Assembly (NCBI RefSeq): GCF_903645305.1
Contig: NZ_CAHJXO010000002.1
Location: 124,001 to 188,000, forward strand
Reading direction: 5' to 3'
DNA: 64,000 bases
From: Corynebacterium sp. Marseille-P4321
Lineage (GTDB): Bacteria > Actinomycetota > Actinomycetes > Mycobacteriales > Mycobacteriaceae
Shown: positions 18,503 to 28,723 of the stretch, piece by piece
Layout: the number at the start of each line of letters is the position of its first letter
Position numbering within the stretch: position 1 is the first letter of the stretch
The notes under the pieces: model-generated
What the model was told of the DNA's origin: nothing
Seen by the model: the letters and a program-made list of their open reading frames with translations, nothing else
Database searches by the model: none
Program-made: the position numbers and the translations under genes

Positions 18503-19516
18503 TTAAAGGCCTGCCACAACACGGTCACCGACCTCGGCGGTTCGCACCGCACCCGGCTCGCGTGCGGACACCTCGGCCTCAACCGCGGCCTCGATGCGCG
18601 CGGCGTTGTCCTCATCGCCCAAGAATCGCAGCATCATGGCCACCGACAGGATCATCGCGGCCGGGTCGGCGATGCCTTGGCCCGCGATGTCCGGCGCAGA
18701 GCCGTGCACCGGCTCGAACATCGACGGGTTCGCCTTTGCGGCGTTGATATTGCCGGAGCACGCCTGGCCCACGCCACCGGTTACCGCGCCCGCGAGGTCG
18801 GTGAGGATATCGCCGAAGAGGTTGTCGGTGACAATCACGTCGTAGCGCTGCGGGTCGGTGACCATGTAGATCGTCGCGGCGTCGATGTGGTTGTAGTCCA
18901 CCTCAACCTCCGGGAACTCCGCAGCAATTTCATCCACCACTCGCTGCCACAACCCGCCGGCGTTGACCAGCACGTTGGTTTTGTGCACCAGCGTGACCTT
19001 CTTGCGACGCGTCATGGCCAGCTCAAAGGCGTAGCGCACCACGCGCTCAACACCGTAAAAGGTGTTCTGGCTGACCTCGGAGGCGATTTCGTGCTCGGTG
19101 CCTTCGCGCAGGGTGCCGCCGTTGCCGGCGTAGAGGCTCTCGGTGCCCTCGCGCACCACCACGAAGTCGATGTCGCCGGGGTTGGCCAGCGGGCTCACCG
19201 ACGTCGGGTAAAGGCGCGACGGCCGCAGGTTGACGTAGTGGTCCAGCTTGAAGCGCAGCGGCAGCAGCAGCCCGCGCTCGAGCACGCCGGCTGGGACGCG
19301 CTCGGGGTCGCCGATGGCGCCGAGCAGAATCGCGTCGTGCTCTTTCAGGCTGGACAGGTCGGCGTCGGTAAGCAGCTCGCCGTTGCGCAGGTAGCGCCTG
19401 GCACCGAGATCGTACTCGGTGGTCTCCACATCCTCACGCACCGCGCGAAGCACCTTGAGGCCTTCGGCCATCACTTCGGGGCCGATACCGTCGCCAGCAA
19501 TCACCGCAATTTTCAT
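18503..19516 (-). CDS. leuB: 3-isopropylmalate dehydrogenase
   Basis: This enzyme oxidises and decarboxylates 3-isopropylmalate in leucine synthesis, using NAD and Mg or Mn. The 337-residue protein has the isocitrate/isopropylmalate dehydrogenase pattern: [10 protein letters not shown] at the start, substrate arginines in [38 protein letters not shown] and the metal site [20 protein letters not shown] 19516 is preferred over the longer GTG because AAAGGG lies upstream of it. The gene follows serA by 42 bp, as in C. glutamicum. Confidence 0.95.
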   Translation of the reverse strand: MKIAVIAGDGIGPEVMAEGLKVLRAVREDVETTEYDLGARRYLRNGELLTDADLSSLKEHDAILLGAIGDPERVPAGVLERGLLLPLRFKLDHYVNLRPSRLYPTSVSPLANPGDIDFVVVREGTESLYAGNGGTLREGTEHEIASEVSQNTFYGVERVVRYAFELAMTRRKKVTLVHKTNVLVNAGGLWQRVVDEIAAEFPEVEVDYNHIDAATIYMVTDPQRYDVIVTDNLFGDILTDLAGAVTGGVGQACSGNINAAKANPSMFEPVHGSAPDIAGQGIADPAAMILSVAMMLRFLGDEDNAARIEAAVEAEVSAREPGAVRTAEVGDRVVAGL

Positions 19517-19558
19517 TATTCGGGAGCCCTTTCTCACCTGGTAGACATTTCGCCCAGA

Positions 19559-20527
19559 TTAGCACCCATCGGCATTAAGCGCGCCCGGCACCCGCTCCCC
19601 TCGCAGCGCCGCCAGCACGGCACGCGCCACGTCGACTCCGGCCCGCAGTTGCGCCTCGCTTGTCGACGCCCCGAGGTGCGGCGTCAACACCACATTATCC
19701 AGCCCGAACAGCGGCGAGGCCTCAGGCGGCTCCGGGTCGAACACATCGATTCCGGCAGCGCGAATCGGGCCGTGGCGAAGCGCCTCCGCAAGCGCGTACT
19801 CGTCCACGACTCCCCCGCGGGCGGCGTTGACAAGGATCTGCCCCGGCTTCGCGCCCGAGAGCAGCCTCGAGCCGAAGAGCCCCGCGGTCTCCGGGGTCTT
19901 CGGCACGTGGATGGACACCACGTCGGCCTCCGCCACCAACTCTTCGAGCTCTACCAACCTCACCCCGAGCCGCGCAGCGGCATCCTGGTCGGGGTACGGG
20001 TCGTACGCGATCACAGTTGTGCCGAACGCGGTCATGCGCTCCGCGAAAAGCTGCCCCACCCGGCCAAAGCCCACAACTCCCACGGTCTTGCCGTACAGCT
20101 CCACGCCGCCGAACCGTGCGCGCTCCCACCCGCCGCGATGCGTGGACGCGTTCGCCAGGGGGATGTCGCGTGCTGCCGCGAGCAGCAGCGCGATGGCGTG
20201 CTCGCATGCGGAGTGGATGTTCGCCGTGGGCGTGTTGGCCACCAGCACGCCGCGCTCAGTGGCTGCGTCGACGTCGATGTTGTCCACCCCCACGCCTGCG
20301 CGCCCCACCACCTTGAGTCGCGGAGCCGCGTCGAGCACCTCCCGGTCGACGCGTGTAGCCGAACGCACGATGAGCGCGTCGGCCTGATGCACCGCGCTCA
20401 GCAGCTCGCCCCGGCGCTTCCCCGCCACCCTGCGCACATGGACGTGCGGGCGAAGAATGTCCTCCGCTTCGGGCGCCAATGCATCCGCAATGAGCACGAC
20501 GGGTTTTTCGGAATCTGCCCCAGCCAC
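19559..20527 (-). CDS. serA: Short phosphoglycerate dehydrogenase-like 2-hydroxyacid dehydrogenase lacking the C-terminal regulatory domains
   Basis: It should oxidise 3-phosphoglycerate, the first step of serine synthesis. The substrate and NAD domains are complete: RSATRVDREVLDAAP, GRAGVGVDNIDVDAATERG, Rossmann motif GVVGFGRVGQ, Arg in NAARGGVVDE, Glu in DPEPPEASPLF and catalytic His in LTPHLGAST. The protein stops at 322 residues, at RGERVPGALNADGC. Actinobacterial SerA continues here for about 200 residues with an allosteric substrate-binding and an ACT domain. No continuation is visible before leuB starts 42 bp downstream. The position between ilvC and leuB matches serA in C. glutamicum. 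The start is GTG. A second full-length serA elsewhere cannot be excluded. Confidence 0.8.
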   Translation of the reverse strand: MAGADSEKPVVLIADALAPEAEDILRPHVHVRRVAGKRRGELLSAVHQADALIVRSATRVDREVLDAAPRLKVVGRAGVGVDNIDVDAATERGVLVANTPTANIHSACEHAIALLLAAARDIPLANASTHRGGWERARFGGVELYGKTVGVVGFGRVGQLFAERMTAFGTTVIAYDPYPDQDAAARLGVRLVELEELVAEADVVSIHVPKTPETAGLFGSRLLSGAKPGQILVNAARGGVVDEYALAEALRHGPIRAAGIDVFDPEPPEASPLFGLDNVVLTPHLGASTSEAQLRAGVDVARAVLAALRGERVPGALNADGC

Positions 20528-20559
20528 GCGCGGGCCTCCTCACTACCTAGACGACACGG

Positions 20560-20588
20560 CCGATAAATAAGCCGCCGCTTATCTTAGT
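20560..20588 (-). terminator. Weak hairpin between lipoprotein gene and serA
   Basis: ATAAGC and GCTTAT pair around a CCGC-type loop just after the lipoprotein stop codon, followed on the minus strand by TTTATC. The stem is short, so termination would be partial. Confidence 0.35.
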
Positions 20589-21441
20589 AGGTTCGTTGCG
20601 CGGCGCGGATACGAAAGGCCAGCTCCTCGTCAGTGCCAAACTCGCGGCCCAACGCCACCAACGGCGAATCACTCAGCCCCGCCATCGCGAACAACGTGGT
20701 CTCCGACTTCCGCGGATCCGCCAGCGGCACGAGGCTGACCTGCGCCCCGTATGCGCGGGCGTTGGCCACGGACGCCACCGACGAGTGCCGGGTTGCCACC
20801 ACCTGCGGCGCCATATTCGCATCGCGACGCGACTGGATGGGGAACGGTTCCGCTGCTGCCCCCGGCAGCGTGACCGGATCAGCCCACGCCGCACGCAGCC
20901 AGGTGGGTTCGCGCTGCTCCAATGACGCCACTTCCGCGGCGGCGTCACCGGGTTCGCCGACCGCCTGCTCATCGAAGCGAACCGAAGTCATCTCCCCCAG
21001 TGCGCGCAACCCGCCGGGATCACGGCGCACCCGCACGGCACCCGAAGAGGGGGCGATTGCCACGTCGCCGACCGTGAGAACGGTGACCGTGTGCATCTGG
21101 GCGATGGCGTTGACGTACTCTGCGTGGCGCGAAGGGTCGTACACCATCATCGGCGCGTTCGCGAAGACGGCGATTGAGGCCGCGCGCAGCTGCGCCTCCA
21201 CCGTTTCGTCACTGAGCACGAGCGTTTCGGAGAACGGGAAGAACAGCTCCACCGATTCGAACCCGAGGGGATCGTCGAGCACCACCGGGTGGTCTGCGAA
21301 CGCGTCAGCCACGTGGCGGGACTGGTTCACCGCGATGGCGCGCTCCAGCGGGTCGAGCTGGGCCTCGGGCGCGCAACCCGACAACGTGGCGGCCGCCAGT
21401 GCGAGCGCTGTGAAGGCCGCGAGGTGCGTTGCGCGTGCCAA
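20584..21441 (-). CDS. Predicted lipoprotein, short paralogue of the 17019-18488 protein
   Basis: The N-terminus has a hydrophobic stretch ending in the lipobox LSGC, so the 285-residue product should be a lipoprotein. The core (TLVLSDETVEAQLRAASIAVFANAPMMV, then TVTVLTVGDVAI) lines up with VVVSSKDRADQLQAAALAVKLGCPMLV and INVPGD of the longer lipoprotein. The part equivalent to the C-terminal hydrolase-like region is absent. The start is TTG, directly adjoining the TAA of the DUF262 gene, so it is probably read in the same transcript. The function is unknown. Confidence 0.72.
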   Translation of the reverse strand: MARATHLAAFTALALAAATLSGCAPEAQLDPLERAIAVNQSRHVADAFADHPVVLDDPLGFESVELFFPFSETLVLSDETVEAQLRAASIAVFANAPMMVYDPSRHAEYVNAIAQMHTVTVLTVGDVAIAPSSGAVRVRRDPGGLRALGEMTSVRFDEQAVGEPGDAAAEVASLEQREPTWLRAAWADPVTLPGAAAEPFPIQSRRDANMAPQVVATRHSSVASVANARAYGAQVSLVPLADPRKSETTLFAMAGLSDSPLVALGREFGTDEELAFRIRAAQRTY

Positions 21442-23295
21442 TTAAGCCCCGTCGCCCTGGTCTCGGTCACCCTGGCCTTGGTCACCCCGATCTCGGTCGC
21501 CCTGGTCTCGGTTGCCCTGGTCTCGGTCGCCCAGCTCGAGGTCACCCAGCTCGAGGTCGCGCACGGCCGGGCGGTCCATCGCGTACTCGATCATCCGGAT
21601 GAAGCGCTCGCACCGATCGGCCACAAAGCCATCCCAGTTTGAGGTCATGAGCATCTCCGGGTCCATCTCGTGGCCGTCGACCATCGCGTCGAACTCGTCG
21701 TCGTCAAGCAGCGACTTCGACTGCAGGCGGGGCAGGTAGCGCTTCGGCTCGTTGCCCTCGATGACCACCTCTGTGCGCCTGCCCATCGGCGTGCGGTTGA
21801 GCACAGATTCCGCCACGAGTGGATCCGCGCCGATGGAATCGAGGAACGGCCGCGGGAACACGGGCCTGAACCCCGGGTGCAGCGACTCGAAGTGCTCAGC
21901 GTCGAACGGCTCCGCGGTGCGCCAGTCCCGTGCGCCGCGCGACATCAAAAGGGAGTAAAGGCCGCGGTACACACCCGTGTCCGGGGTCGCGGTAACCAGC
22001 CGCGACTGGCTGAAAGTCGCCTCCGCCACCGTGCGCGGCTCCTCGTCGGTCTCCCCGCGCACCCACGGCGTGACTTCGGAGACATCCAGACCGATGCGGA
22101 TAGTCGGCGCATGCGCCCCGTACAGCTCTCCGAAAATCCCGGACCAGAACCAGCGGTTAAGGCGATCCACGCTTTGGGTGTTCTCCAGGGTGCCCGGCTG
22201 CTCGGCCAGGCGCGCGAGGATCACCGCGAGCGGCACGAGCTGCCCCGGGTACGGCACCTGATCGGTGGCGACGATGCGACGCTGACCCAAAAATTCCGCG
22301 GCAGCCACGAAACCTTGCGCCATCTCGCCAGCATGCTGGCGGTACTGCTCGAGTGTGATGTTCAAAATGTCGCCGCGGTGGCCGAAAGCAGGCCCCTGCC
22401 TACTTGTGAGCAGCAGCGACAGTGCGCGCAGAAACTCCACGCGCCCCACGCTGTCCAGCACCGGGTAGGCACGCAATTGCTTTTCGACGTTCGCCCAGTC
22501 CTCCGCGAGCCTAAACTCAGGATCTTGCGTGGCAAAGACAGCCGTGAGCAGCTCAAAGACATCCATCTGCACACCGGCGGAGTTGGCGTGTGCGAAAATC
22601 TGCCCCACGCCAGCCTGCGTGGTTTCGCGGTCGACGCGGATGACCGGCACGTCGTACGCCGCCAAGTCTCGCATCACATTGTTAATGAACAGCTTTACTG
22701 CCTCGCGCACCTGCGGATCCTCCGCATCCGCGGCCATATCCACAAGCAGCTCGTTGCCTTCTTTCCACAACAGCATGGATACAGGGATCACGCCGTGGGC
22801 GATGAGGTCCTCGCGGGAAGCGATACCGCCCTCGATCGCCGGGCCAAAGTGCGAGCGCACCTGCCCCTCCGGATCCACGGCAAAGACGGATTCAACCGGC
22901 ATCGGCGAAGCCGAGACCGCGCCGCGCACGTCCACCATGAAGCGCCGCGAAATGGGCCGGCCCATGAAATCGACGGTGGGCACCTCCCCGGACCCCTTGA
23001 AGGCATGGAAGAGGCTGGTCAGCCTCTGCTGACCGTCGAGAAGCAAAAGCCCCGGATCGCGCTCCTGCGCATCCACTCCGTCTAGCGGGCGCGGCCGGAA
23101 CCGCTGCTGCGTGTTGCGGGTGTCCAGTGCGAGGAACGAGCCGATCGGGTACCCGCGCAGCACAGAGGTGACCAGGGTGCGGATCCGGTCGACGTCCCAG
23201 ATGTATTCACGCTGAAAATCCGGCAGCTGCAACTCGCCGCGCTCCGCACGCGAAAACAGGTCCTTCAAGGAGTAACTCGGCGTGGTGAAACCCAT
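21442..23295 (-). CDS. DUF262 protein with HNH-like (DUF1524-type) C-terminal part and a repeat tail
   Basis: The N-terminal DUF262 domain has LPDFQREYIWD, GYPIGSFL and the ParB-like DGQQRLTSLF, as in GmrS and related modification-dependent nucleases. The region near residues 480-550 (EHFESLHPG, then SVLNRTPMGRRTE and GNEPKRYLPRL) resembles the DUF1524/GmrD HNH domain in one chain. The usual D-x-H-H-I-F-P catalytic core is altered, so cleavage is uncertain. The last 35 residues are a tandem repeat based on GDRDQ and DLELG. It may be a type IV-like restriction protein or a domesticated relative. It follows a metal exporter gene by 32 bp. Confidence 0.8.
   Translation of the reverse strand: MGFTTPSYSLKDLFSRAERGELQLPDFQREYIWDVDRIRTLVTSVLRGYPIGSFLALDTRNTQQRFRPRPLDGVDAQERDPGLLLLDGQQRLTSLFHAFKGSGEVPTVDFMGRPISRRFMVDVRGAVSASPMPVESVFAVDPEGQVRSHFGPAIEGGIASREDLIAHGVIPVSMLLWKEGNELLVDMAADAEDPQVREAVKLFINNVMRDLAAYDVPVIRVDRETTQAGVGQIFAHANSAGVQMDVFELLTAVFATQDPEFRLAEDWANVEKQLRAYPVLDSVGRVEFLRALSLLLTSRQGPAFGHRGDILNITLEQYRQHAGEMAQGFVAAAEFLGQRRIVATDQVPYPGQLVPLAVILARLAEQPGTLENTQSVDRLNRWFWSGIFGELYGAHAPTIRIGLDVSEVTPWVRGETDEEPRTVAEATFSQSRLVTATPDTGVYRGLYSLLMSRGARDWRTAEPFDAEHFESLHPGFRPVFPRPFLDSIGADPLVAESVLNRTPMGRRTEVVIEGNEPKRYLPRLQSKSLLDDDEFDAMVDGHEMDPEMLMTSNWDGFVADRCERFIRMIEYAMDRPAVRDLELGDLELGDRDQGNRDQGDRDRGDQGQGDRDQGDGA
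21446..21560. repeat. Minisatellite of about 15 bp units in the 3' end of the DUF262 gene
   Basis: The unit TCGCCCTGGTCTCGG and close variants are repeated in tandem. A second shorter unit, CCAGCTCGAGGTCAC/G, is repeated twice. All units are multiples of three, so copy changes would keep the frame and only lengthen or shorten the charged tail. Confidence 0.85.
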
Positions 23296-23327
23296 GCCTC
23301 ACAGATTAGAGCAGTTTCTTTTTCCGC

Positions 23328-24248
23328 TCAGCACACGTGCTCATGATCCACATGTTCCGGGGGCTCGATCTGCACCGTGGCGTGCTCGGCGCCGAGCCCG
23401 GCCAAGGCGGCCTGCACCGCGTCGAGGAGCTGGCCTTGGTTCGCGCCGGGCTCGGCCACGACGTGCACCGTGGCCACAACGCGCACCCCGTCGAGCGACC
23501 ACAGGTGCAGATCGTGGATGTCCGCGACCCCTTCCACCGCGCGGATGGCCGGCTCCACCGCGGCGGCGTCGAACCCGCCGGGCACGTGCTCCAGCATCAC
23601 GCGCGCCGAGCGCAGCATGAGCCGCCACGCCCGGGGCAGCACGAGCGCCGCAATAAGTAAGGACGCGACGACATCGGCGGCGTTGAACCCCGTCAGCACA
23701 ATCACCGCGCCAGCAGCCAGGACGGCTACGGAACCGAGCATGTCTACCAGGACGTGGAGGTAGGCACCCTCCACGTTGATCGATTCGCCCCGCTCGCGGT
23801 TAAGCACCCAGGCGGAAAGCGCATTAGCCACCAACCCGATCAGCGCGATCAGCATCATCGGGCCCGCGTCGATCGCCTCGGGCTGACGCAGCCGGCGGAA
23901 CGCCTCCACCACGATCCACACCGAGATCACCAGCACCGTCACCGCATTGACCAGCGCAGCGAGCACCTCTACGCGCCGGTAGCCGTAGGTTGCCCGAAGC
24001 GAAGCCTCCTTGCGCCCGATAAGAATAGCCACGACCGCGATGATGAGGCCGGCTGCGTCGGAAAGCATGTGCATCGCGTCCGCCAACAGCGCCATGGATC
24101 CGGTGAGCCACCCGCCGACAAGCTCCGCGACGAAGACTACGGAGGTGATTGTCAGCGCGGCGACAATCGCCCTCAGCGGTGTGCCGGTAACCGAGCCATG
24201 GTCGTGATGATGGCCATGAACATGACCTGGGCCGTGATGATTGTGCAT
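23328..24248 (-). CDS. Cation diffusion facilitator metal exporter (CzcD/ZitB-type)
   Basis: It exports Zn or a similar divalent metal in exchange for protons. The 306-residue protein begins with a His-rich stretch (HNHHGPGH, HGHHHDHG), has six predicted membrane segments and ends in a cytoplasmic ferredoxin-like domain (VADIHDLHLWSLDG). The transport site has the zinc-type pattern HxxxD in both helices: DAMHMLSDAAG and LHVLVDMLGS. The gene is first in an apparent minus-strand operon with the DUF262 and lipoprotein genes. No ArsR-type regulator is adjacent. Confidence 0.92.
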   Translation of the reverse strand: MHNHHGPGHVHGHHHDHGSVTGTPLRAIVAALTITSVVFVAELVGGWLTGSMALLADAMHMLSDAAGLIIAVVAILIGRKEASLRATYGYRRVEVLAALVNAVTVLVISVWIVVEAFRRLRQPEAIDAGPMMLIALIGLVANALSAWVLNRERGESINVEGAYLHVLVDMLGSVAVLAAGAVIVLTGFNAADVVASLLIAALVLPRAWRLMLRSARVMLEHVPGGFDAAAVEPAIRAVEGVADIHDLHLWSLDGVRVVATVHVVAEPGANQGQLLDAVQAALAGLGAEHATVQIEPPEHVDHEHVC

Positions 24249-24260
24249 CGTGCCTCCTCA

Positions 24261-24280
24261 ACATTCAACAACATTCAACG
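24261..24280 (-). promoter_or_regulatory. Tandem 10-bp repeat upstream of the CDF gene, possible operator
   Basis: ACATTCAACA and ACATTCAACG follow each other directly, 12 bp upstream of the CDF start codon and next to its GAGG ribosome site. A metal-responsive repressor could bind here. The assignment is inferred from position only. The rest of the 276-bp spacer is relatively AT-rich, and I see no gene in it. Confidence 0.35.
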
Positions 24281-24524
24281 ACAAAGCGTAAGCGAGGTTT
24301 CCGTTATTGACAATTTAATGAAAATGCCTGCAAGTAATAGGTTTAGCGTCACGACGTGCACAAATGGCAGAAAAGACTACAACACACCAGGCAACGTTGT
24401 GCGGAACACGGAGAAACTTTTGCTAAACTCGCCAACTGTTCGCAAAGGATGCTGGGCACTTCAAGCATTCGTTGAGAACGGCTACAAGTGCCAGTGCACG
24501 ATTTAGAACGAAAGGACTTTAGGT

Positions 24525-24998
24525 ATGACCACCTCTAACCCGAACGACCCGAAGCGCAAGGTCGACCCGACCAACGCCGGTGAGAAGAACGAGAACGTCC
24601 GCGTTGAGCGCACCACCACCGAGCGCACCGCCACTACCCCGGCACGCCAGACCGGCGGCTCCACCGCAGTGACCACCGAGGAGAACAACGGTGGCGGCGG
24701 CTGGTGGAAGTGGCTGCTCGGCATCCTGGTTGCCCTGCTGCTGCTGTGGCTGCTGTGGTCGCTGTTCTCCGGCAACGACAACGAGGCTCCGACCGAGACC
24801 TCCACCACCACGGCTGCTACCGAGGTTGTCGAGGAGACCACCACCGTCGAGGAGGGCACCGAGACCGCTGCTCCGGCTGCTGGCGAGGCTACCGACGACG
24901 CTGAGGTTGCAGACGAGACCGTGACCCAGACCGAGGTTATCGACGAGATCACCGACACCCTGGCTCCGGAAGAGGCTGAGGCTCCGGCCACCAACTAG
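24525..24998 (+). CDS. Small single-pass membrane protein with acidic Thr/Glu-rich tail, unknown
   Basis: The 157-residue protein has a hydrophilic N-terminus rich in Thr and charged residues (1-58). A Gly-Trp hinge leads into one membrane helix, WWKWLLGILVALLLLW and following residues (about 60-82). The outer or C-terminal tail is low-complexity, dominated by Glu, Thr and Ala. The ATG has AAAGGA 11 bp upstream and a terminator follows, so the gene is monocistronic. Codon use is strongly biased (ACC, GAG, GCT), as in well-expressed genes. I recognise no family. Similar small proteins occur in the Corynebacterium envelope. Confidence 0.75.
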   Translation: MTTSNPNDPKRKVDPTNAGEKNENVRVERTTTERTATTPARQTGGSTAVTTEENNGGGGWWKWLLGILVALLLLWLLWSLFSGNDNEAPTETSTTTAATEVVEETTTVEEGTETAAPAAGEATDDAEVADETVTQTEVIDEITDTLAPEEAEAPATN

Positions 24999-25012
24999 TT
25001 CCCACTAGTTTC

Positions 25013-25051
25013 CTCCCCCCCCCGCGCGCACCGCGCCGGGGGGATTTTTTA
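25013..25051 (+). terminator. Terminator of the small membrane protein gene
   Basis: A C-rich arm ending CCCCGCGCG pairs with CGCGCCGGGG around CAC and is followed by six T residues. Confidence 0.85.
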
Positions 25052-25071
25052 CTCCCAGATTCGGCGCGCGA

Positions 25072-25104
25072 AAAGCCCGCCGGCCACTGATGCGGCGGGC
25101 GGGC
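25072..25104 (-). terminator. Terminator of ilvC (ilvBNC operon)
   Basis: On the minus strand GCCCGCCCGCC pairs with GGCCGGCGGGC and is followed by a T run. It lies 24 bp after the ilvC stop codon. Confidence 0.85.
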
Positions 25105-25127
25105 TATCGTCGCTAAGCGAAGTGCTC

Positions 25128-26237
<1,110 letters not shown>

Positions 26238-26756
26238 TTAATCGGTCGGAGCCATCGTCTTCGAACCGCGGGTGAGCGCCACCGAACCGGAACGCACGAG
26301 CTCGCGGATCCCGAAGGAATCCATAACCTCCAAAAACGCCTTGAGCTTCGAGGATGTACCGGTCGCCTCGATGACCATCGAGTCCACCGCCACGTCGATC
26401 ACTCGCGCACGGAAGAGGTTCGCCGCATCCACCACCTGAGGGCGGGTGCGGTTGTCCGCGCTCACCTTCACCAGGAGCAGTTGGCGGCCGACCGACGTTT
26501 CGTCGTCAAGCTCCTGCACCTTAATCACCTGAATCAGCTTGTACAGCTGCTTCGTGATCTGCTCTACGGCGTGCTCCGTGGCATCGACGACGACGGTGAG
26601 GCGGTTGATGCCGTCCACCGCGGTTTTCGCCGAAACCAGGGACACGAGGTTGTAACCGCGGCGTGTAAACAGCGCGGTGACGCGGGTGATGATGCCGTCG
26701 ACGTCCTGCACCAGGACCGACAGGGTGTGGCGGGTGATGTCTTCTGAGTACGCCAT
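26238..26756 (-). CDS. ilvN: Acetolactate synthase small (regulatory) subunit
   Basis: The 172-residue subunit binds IlvB and confers valine feedback inhibition. It begins with an ACT domain (LSVLVQDVDGIITRVTALFTRRGYN, residues 10-34, and SLV, NRLTVVVDA) followed by the second ACT-like part, with RELLLVKV-type RQLLLVKVSA and ELVRSGSVALTRG. The ATG at 26756 lies 2 bp after the ilvB stop codon, so the two genes are translationally coupled. Confidence 0.96.
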   Translation of the reverse strand: MAYSEDITRHTLSVLVQDVDGIITRVTALFTRRGYNLVSLVSAKTAVDGINRLTVVVDATEHAVEQITKQLYKLIQVIKVQELDDETSVGRQLLLVKVSADNRTRPQVVDAANLFRARVIDVAVDSMVIEATGTSSKLKAFLEVMDSFGIRELVRSGSVALTRGSKTMAPTD

Positions 26757-26758
26757 GG

Positions 26759-28606
26759 TTAGTTGTCCTCCAGTGCCTCGATGGTGTCGTTGATCGCCTG
26801 CGGTGTTTCCGCCGCCGACTCCTCGTCCCCGAAGAAGGGGCGGATGTCGCGGGCGTACTGGATGTCCGAGTTCGACGACCCCGCCGAAATCATCGGCCAC
26901 ACCTGCGCGTCCTCGCCCACGATGAACTCGATGACCACGGGGCGATCGTTGATCTCGCGCGCCTTGCGGATCGCCGGGACAACTTCCTCATCCTTCGTCA
27001 CGCGGATCGCCTCCGCGCCGAGCGCCTCAGACAGCTTCACAAAATCTGGGACGTAGACCTCGCCTCCGAGCTTGGTATTCGAGTAGTTGCCCTCGTAGAA
27101 CAGCGTCTGCCACTGGCGCACCATGCCCAGGTTGCCGTTGTTAATCAAGGCCACCTTGATGGGGAAGCCCTCGAGCGCGGCGGTGGTGATCTCCTGGTTG
27201 GTCATCTGGAAGCAGCCGTCGCCGTCGATTGCCCACACCTCAGCGTCCGGCAACGCCGCCTTGACACCCATCGCCGCCGGGATGGCGTAGCCCATCGTTC
27301 CCGCACCGCCGGAGTTGATCCAGTGGCGCGGCTTTTCATAGTCGATGAACTGCGCCGCCCACATCTGGTGCTGGCCCACACCGGAGCAGTAGTACCCCTC
27401 CGGCCCGACCTCCTTCGACAGGGTCTCGATGACAAACTGGGGCGAGAGCGACCCGTCCGACTGCGGGTCGTAACCGCGCGGGAAACGCTCCTTCAGGTCG
27501 TTCAGACGAGCGTTCCACGGCTCGATCTGCGGAGCCTGGTACTTGCCGTTTTCGCCGAAGTAATCGTTCAGGCTGGAAAGCACACGCTTCGCGTCGCCGA
27601 CGATTGGCACGTCAACTGCGCGGATCTTGCCCACCTCAGCCGGATCGATGTCGGCATGGATGATGTTGGCCAGCGGGGCGAAGGAATCCACGTCGCCGGT
27701 GACGCGGTCGTCGAAACGCGTGCCGATAGCGATGAGCAGGTCCGCCTCTTGCAGCGCTCCCACCGCAGGCACCGAACCGTGCATACCCGGCATACCGAGG
27801 TAGAGCGGGTGCGACTGCGGGAACGCGCCGAGCGCCATCAGCGTGGTGGTCACCGGGATCCCGGTCGCCTCCGCAAACGCGAGGAGCTGCTCGTGCGCCT
27901 CTGACTTCACCACGCCGCCGCCGATGTAGAGCACCGGACGCTGCGCCTGCGAGATCATCTTCGCCGCCTGCGCGATCTGGCGATTGTGCGGCTTCGTGTT
28001 CGGCTTGTAGCCGGGCAGATCGATTTTCGGCGGCCAGTGGAAATCAATCTCGGCGTTTTGCACGTCTTTCGGGATATCCACCAGCACCGGGCCTGGGCGA
28101 CCGGTTGAGGCAATGTGGAACGCGCTCGCGATTGCCAGCGGGATCTCCTCGGCGTTTCGCACCATCACGTTGTGCTTCGTAATCGGCATGGTGATGCCGC
28201 GGATATCCGCCTCCTGGAACGCGTCCGTGCCCAGCAGCGCCGAGCCAACCTGGCCCGTAATGGCCACCATCGGCACCGAGTCCAGGTATGCATCCGCCAA
28301 CGCGGTAACCAAGTTTGTCGCGCCTGGGCCGGACGTGGCGATGCACACCCCTACCCGGCCGGAGGCCACCGCGTACCCTTCAGCCGCGTGACCGGCGCCC
28401 TGCTCGTGGCGCACGAGGACGTGGCGGAGCTTCTCAGCGCGAAACAGCGCGTCGTACAGGGGAAGCACGGCACCGCCCGGCAGGCCGAACGCAATGTCTG
28501 TGCCGAGGGCCTCCAAGCTGCGGACTACCGCATCCGCACCGGTTATCCGCTCGGGTCTGCCCGCCTCAGTATGCGGCGCATTCGGGGCGGGTTGTGAAGC
28601 TGCCAC
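26759..28606 (-). CDS. ilvB: Acetolactate synthase large (catalytic) subunit
   Basis: This ThDP- and FAD-dependent enzyme condenses pyruvate with pyruvate or 2-oxobutyrate, the first committed step for branched-chain amino acids. The 615-residue protein has catalytic Glu in [29 protein letters not shown]-region sequences such as [11 protein letters not shown], and ThDP motif [11 protein letters not shown] with [12 protein letters not shown]. The GTG start has AAGGAG 8 bp upstream. The gene is preceded by a leader peptide and an attenuator. Confidence 0.97.
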   Translation of the reverse strand: MAASQPAPNAPHTEAGRPERITGADAVVRSLEALGTDIAFGLPGGAVLPLYDALFRAEKLRHVLVRHEQGAGHAAEGYAVASGRVGVCIATSGPGATNLVTALADAYLDSVPMVAITGQVGSALLGTDAFQEADIRGITMPITKHNVMVRNAEEIPLAIASAFHIASTGRPGPVLVDIPKDVQNAEIDFHWPPKIDLPGYKPNTKPHNRQIAQAAKMISQAQRPVLYIGGGVVKSEAHEQLLAFAEATGIPVTTTLMALGAFPQSHPLYLGMPGMHGSVPAVGALQEADLLIAIGTRFDDRVTGDVDSFAPLANIIHADIDPAEVGKIRAVDVPIVGDAKRVLSSLNDYFGENGKYQAPQIEPWNARLNDLKERFPRGYDPQSDGSLSPQFVIETLSKEVGPEGYYCSGVGQHQMWAAQFIDYEKPRHWINSGGAGTMGYAIPAAMGVKAALPDAEVWAIDGDGCFQMTNQEITTAALEGFPIKVALINNGNLGMVRQWQTLFYEGNYSNTKLGGEVYVPDFVKLSEALGAEAIRVTKDEEVVPAIRKAREINDRPVVIEFIVGEDAQVWPMISAGSSNSDIQYARDIRPFFGDEESAAETPQAINDTIEALEDN

Positions 28607-28650
28607 GGTTTAACGCTCCTTCGAAAGTTATCTACGAAAACTGCCTGATC

Positions 28651-28694
28651 AAAACAAAAGCCCCCGGCGAGCACGTTGTGTGCTGTCGAGGGCG
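28651..28694 (-). terminator. Transcription attenuator of ilvBNC
   Basis: On the minus strand GCCCTCGACAGCAC pairs with GTGCTCGCCGGGGGC around ACAAC and is followed by TTTTGTTTT. It lies between the leader peptide stop and the ilvB ribosome site, where a leader-controlled terminator should be. Confidence 0.85.
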
Positions 28695-28723
28695 CTTGAA
28701 TCGGCGGTGTGGAAACGGTACCG

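Noticed and set aside
18677..20566. A 629-codon open frame on the plus strand opposite leuB and serA
   Set aside because: It mirrors two recognisable dehydrogenase genes. Its product is low-complexity, rich in His, Arg and Ala, as expected from a shadow frame in GC-rich DNA.
24503..24994. A 163-codon minus-strand frame covering the small membrane protein gene
   Set aside because: It is a Ser/Val-rich mirror of the Thr/Glu codons. The plus-strand frame has a ribosome site, a membrane helix and a terminator.
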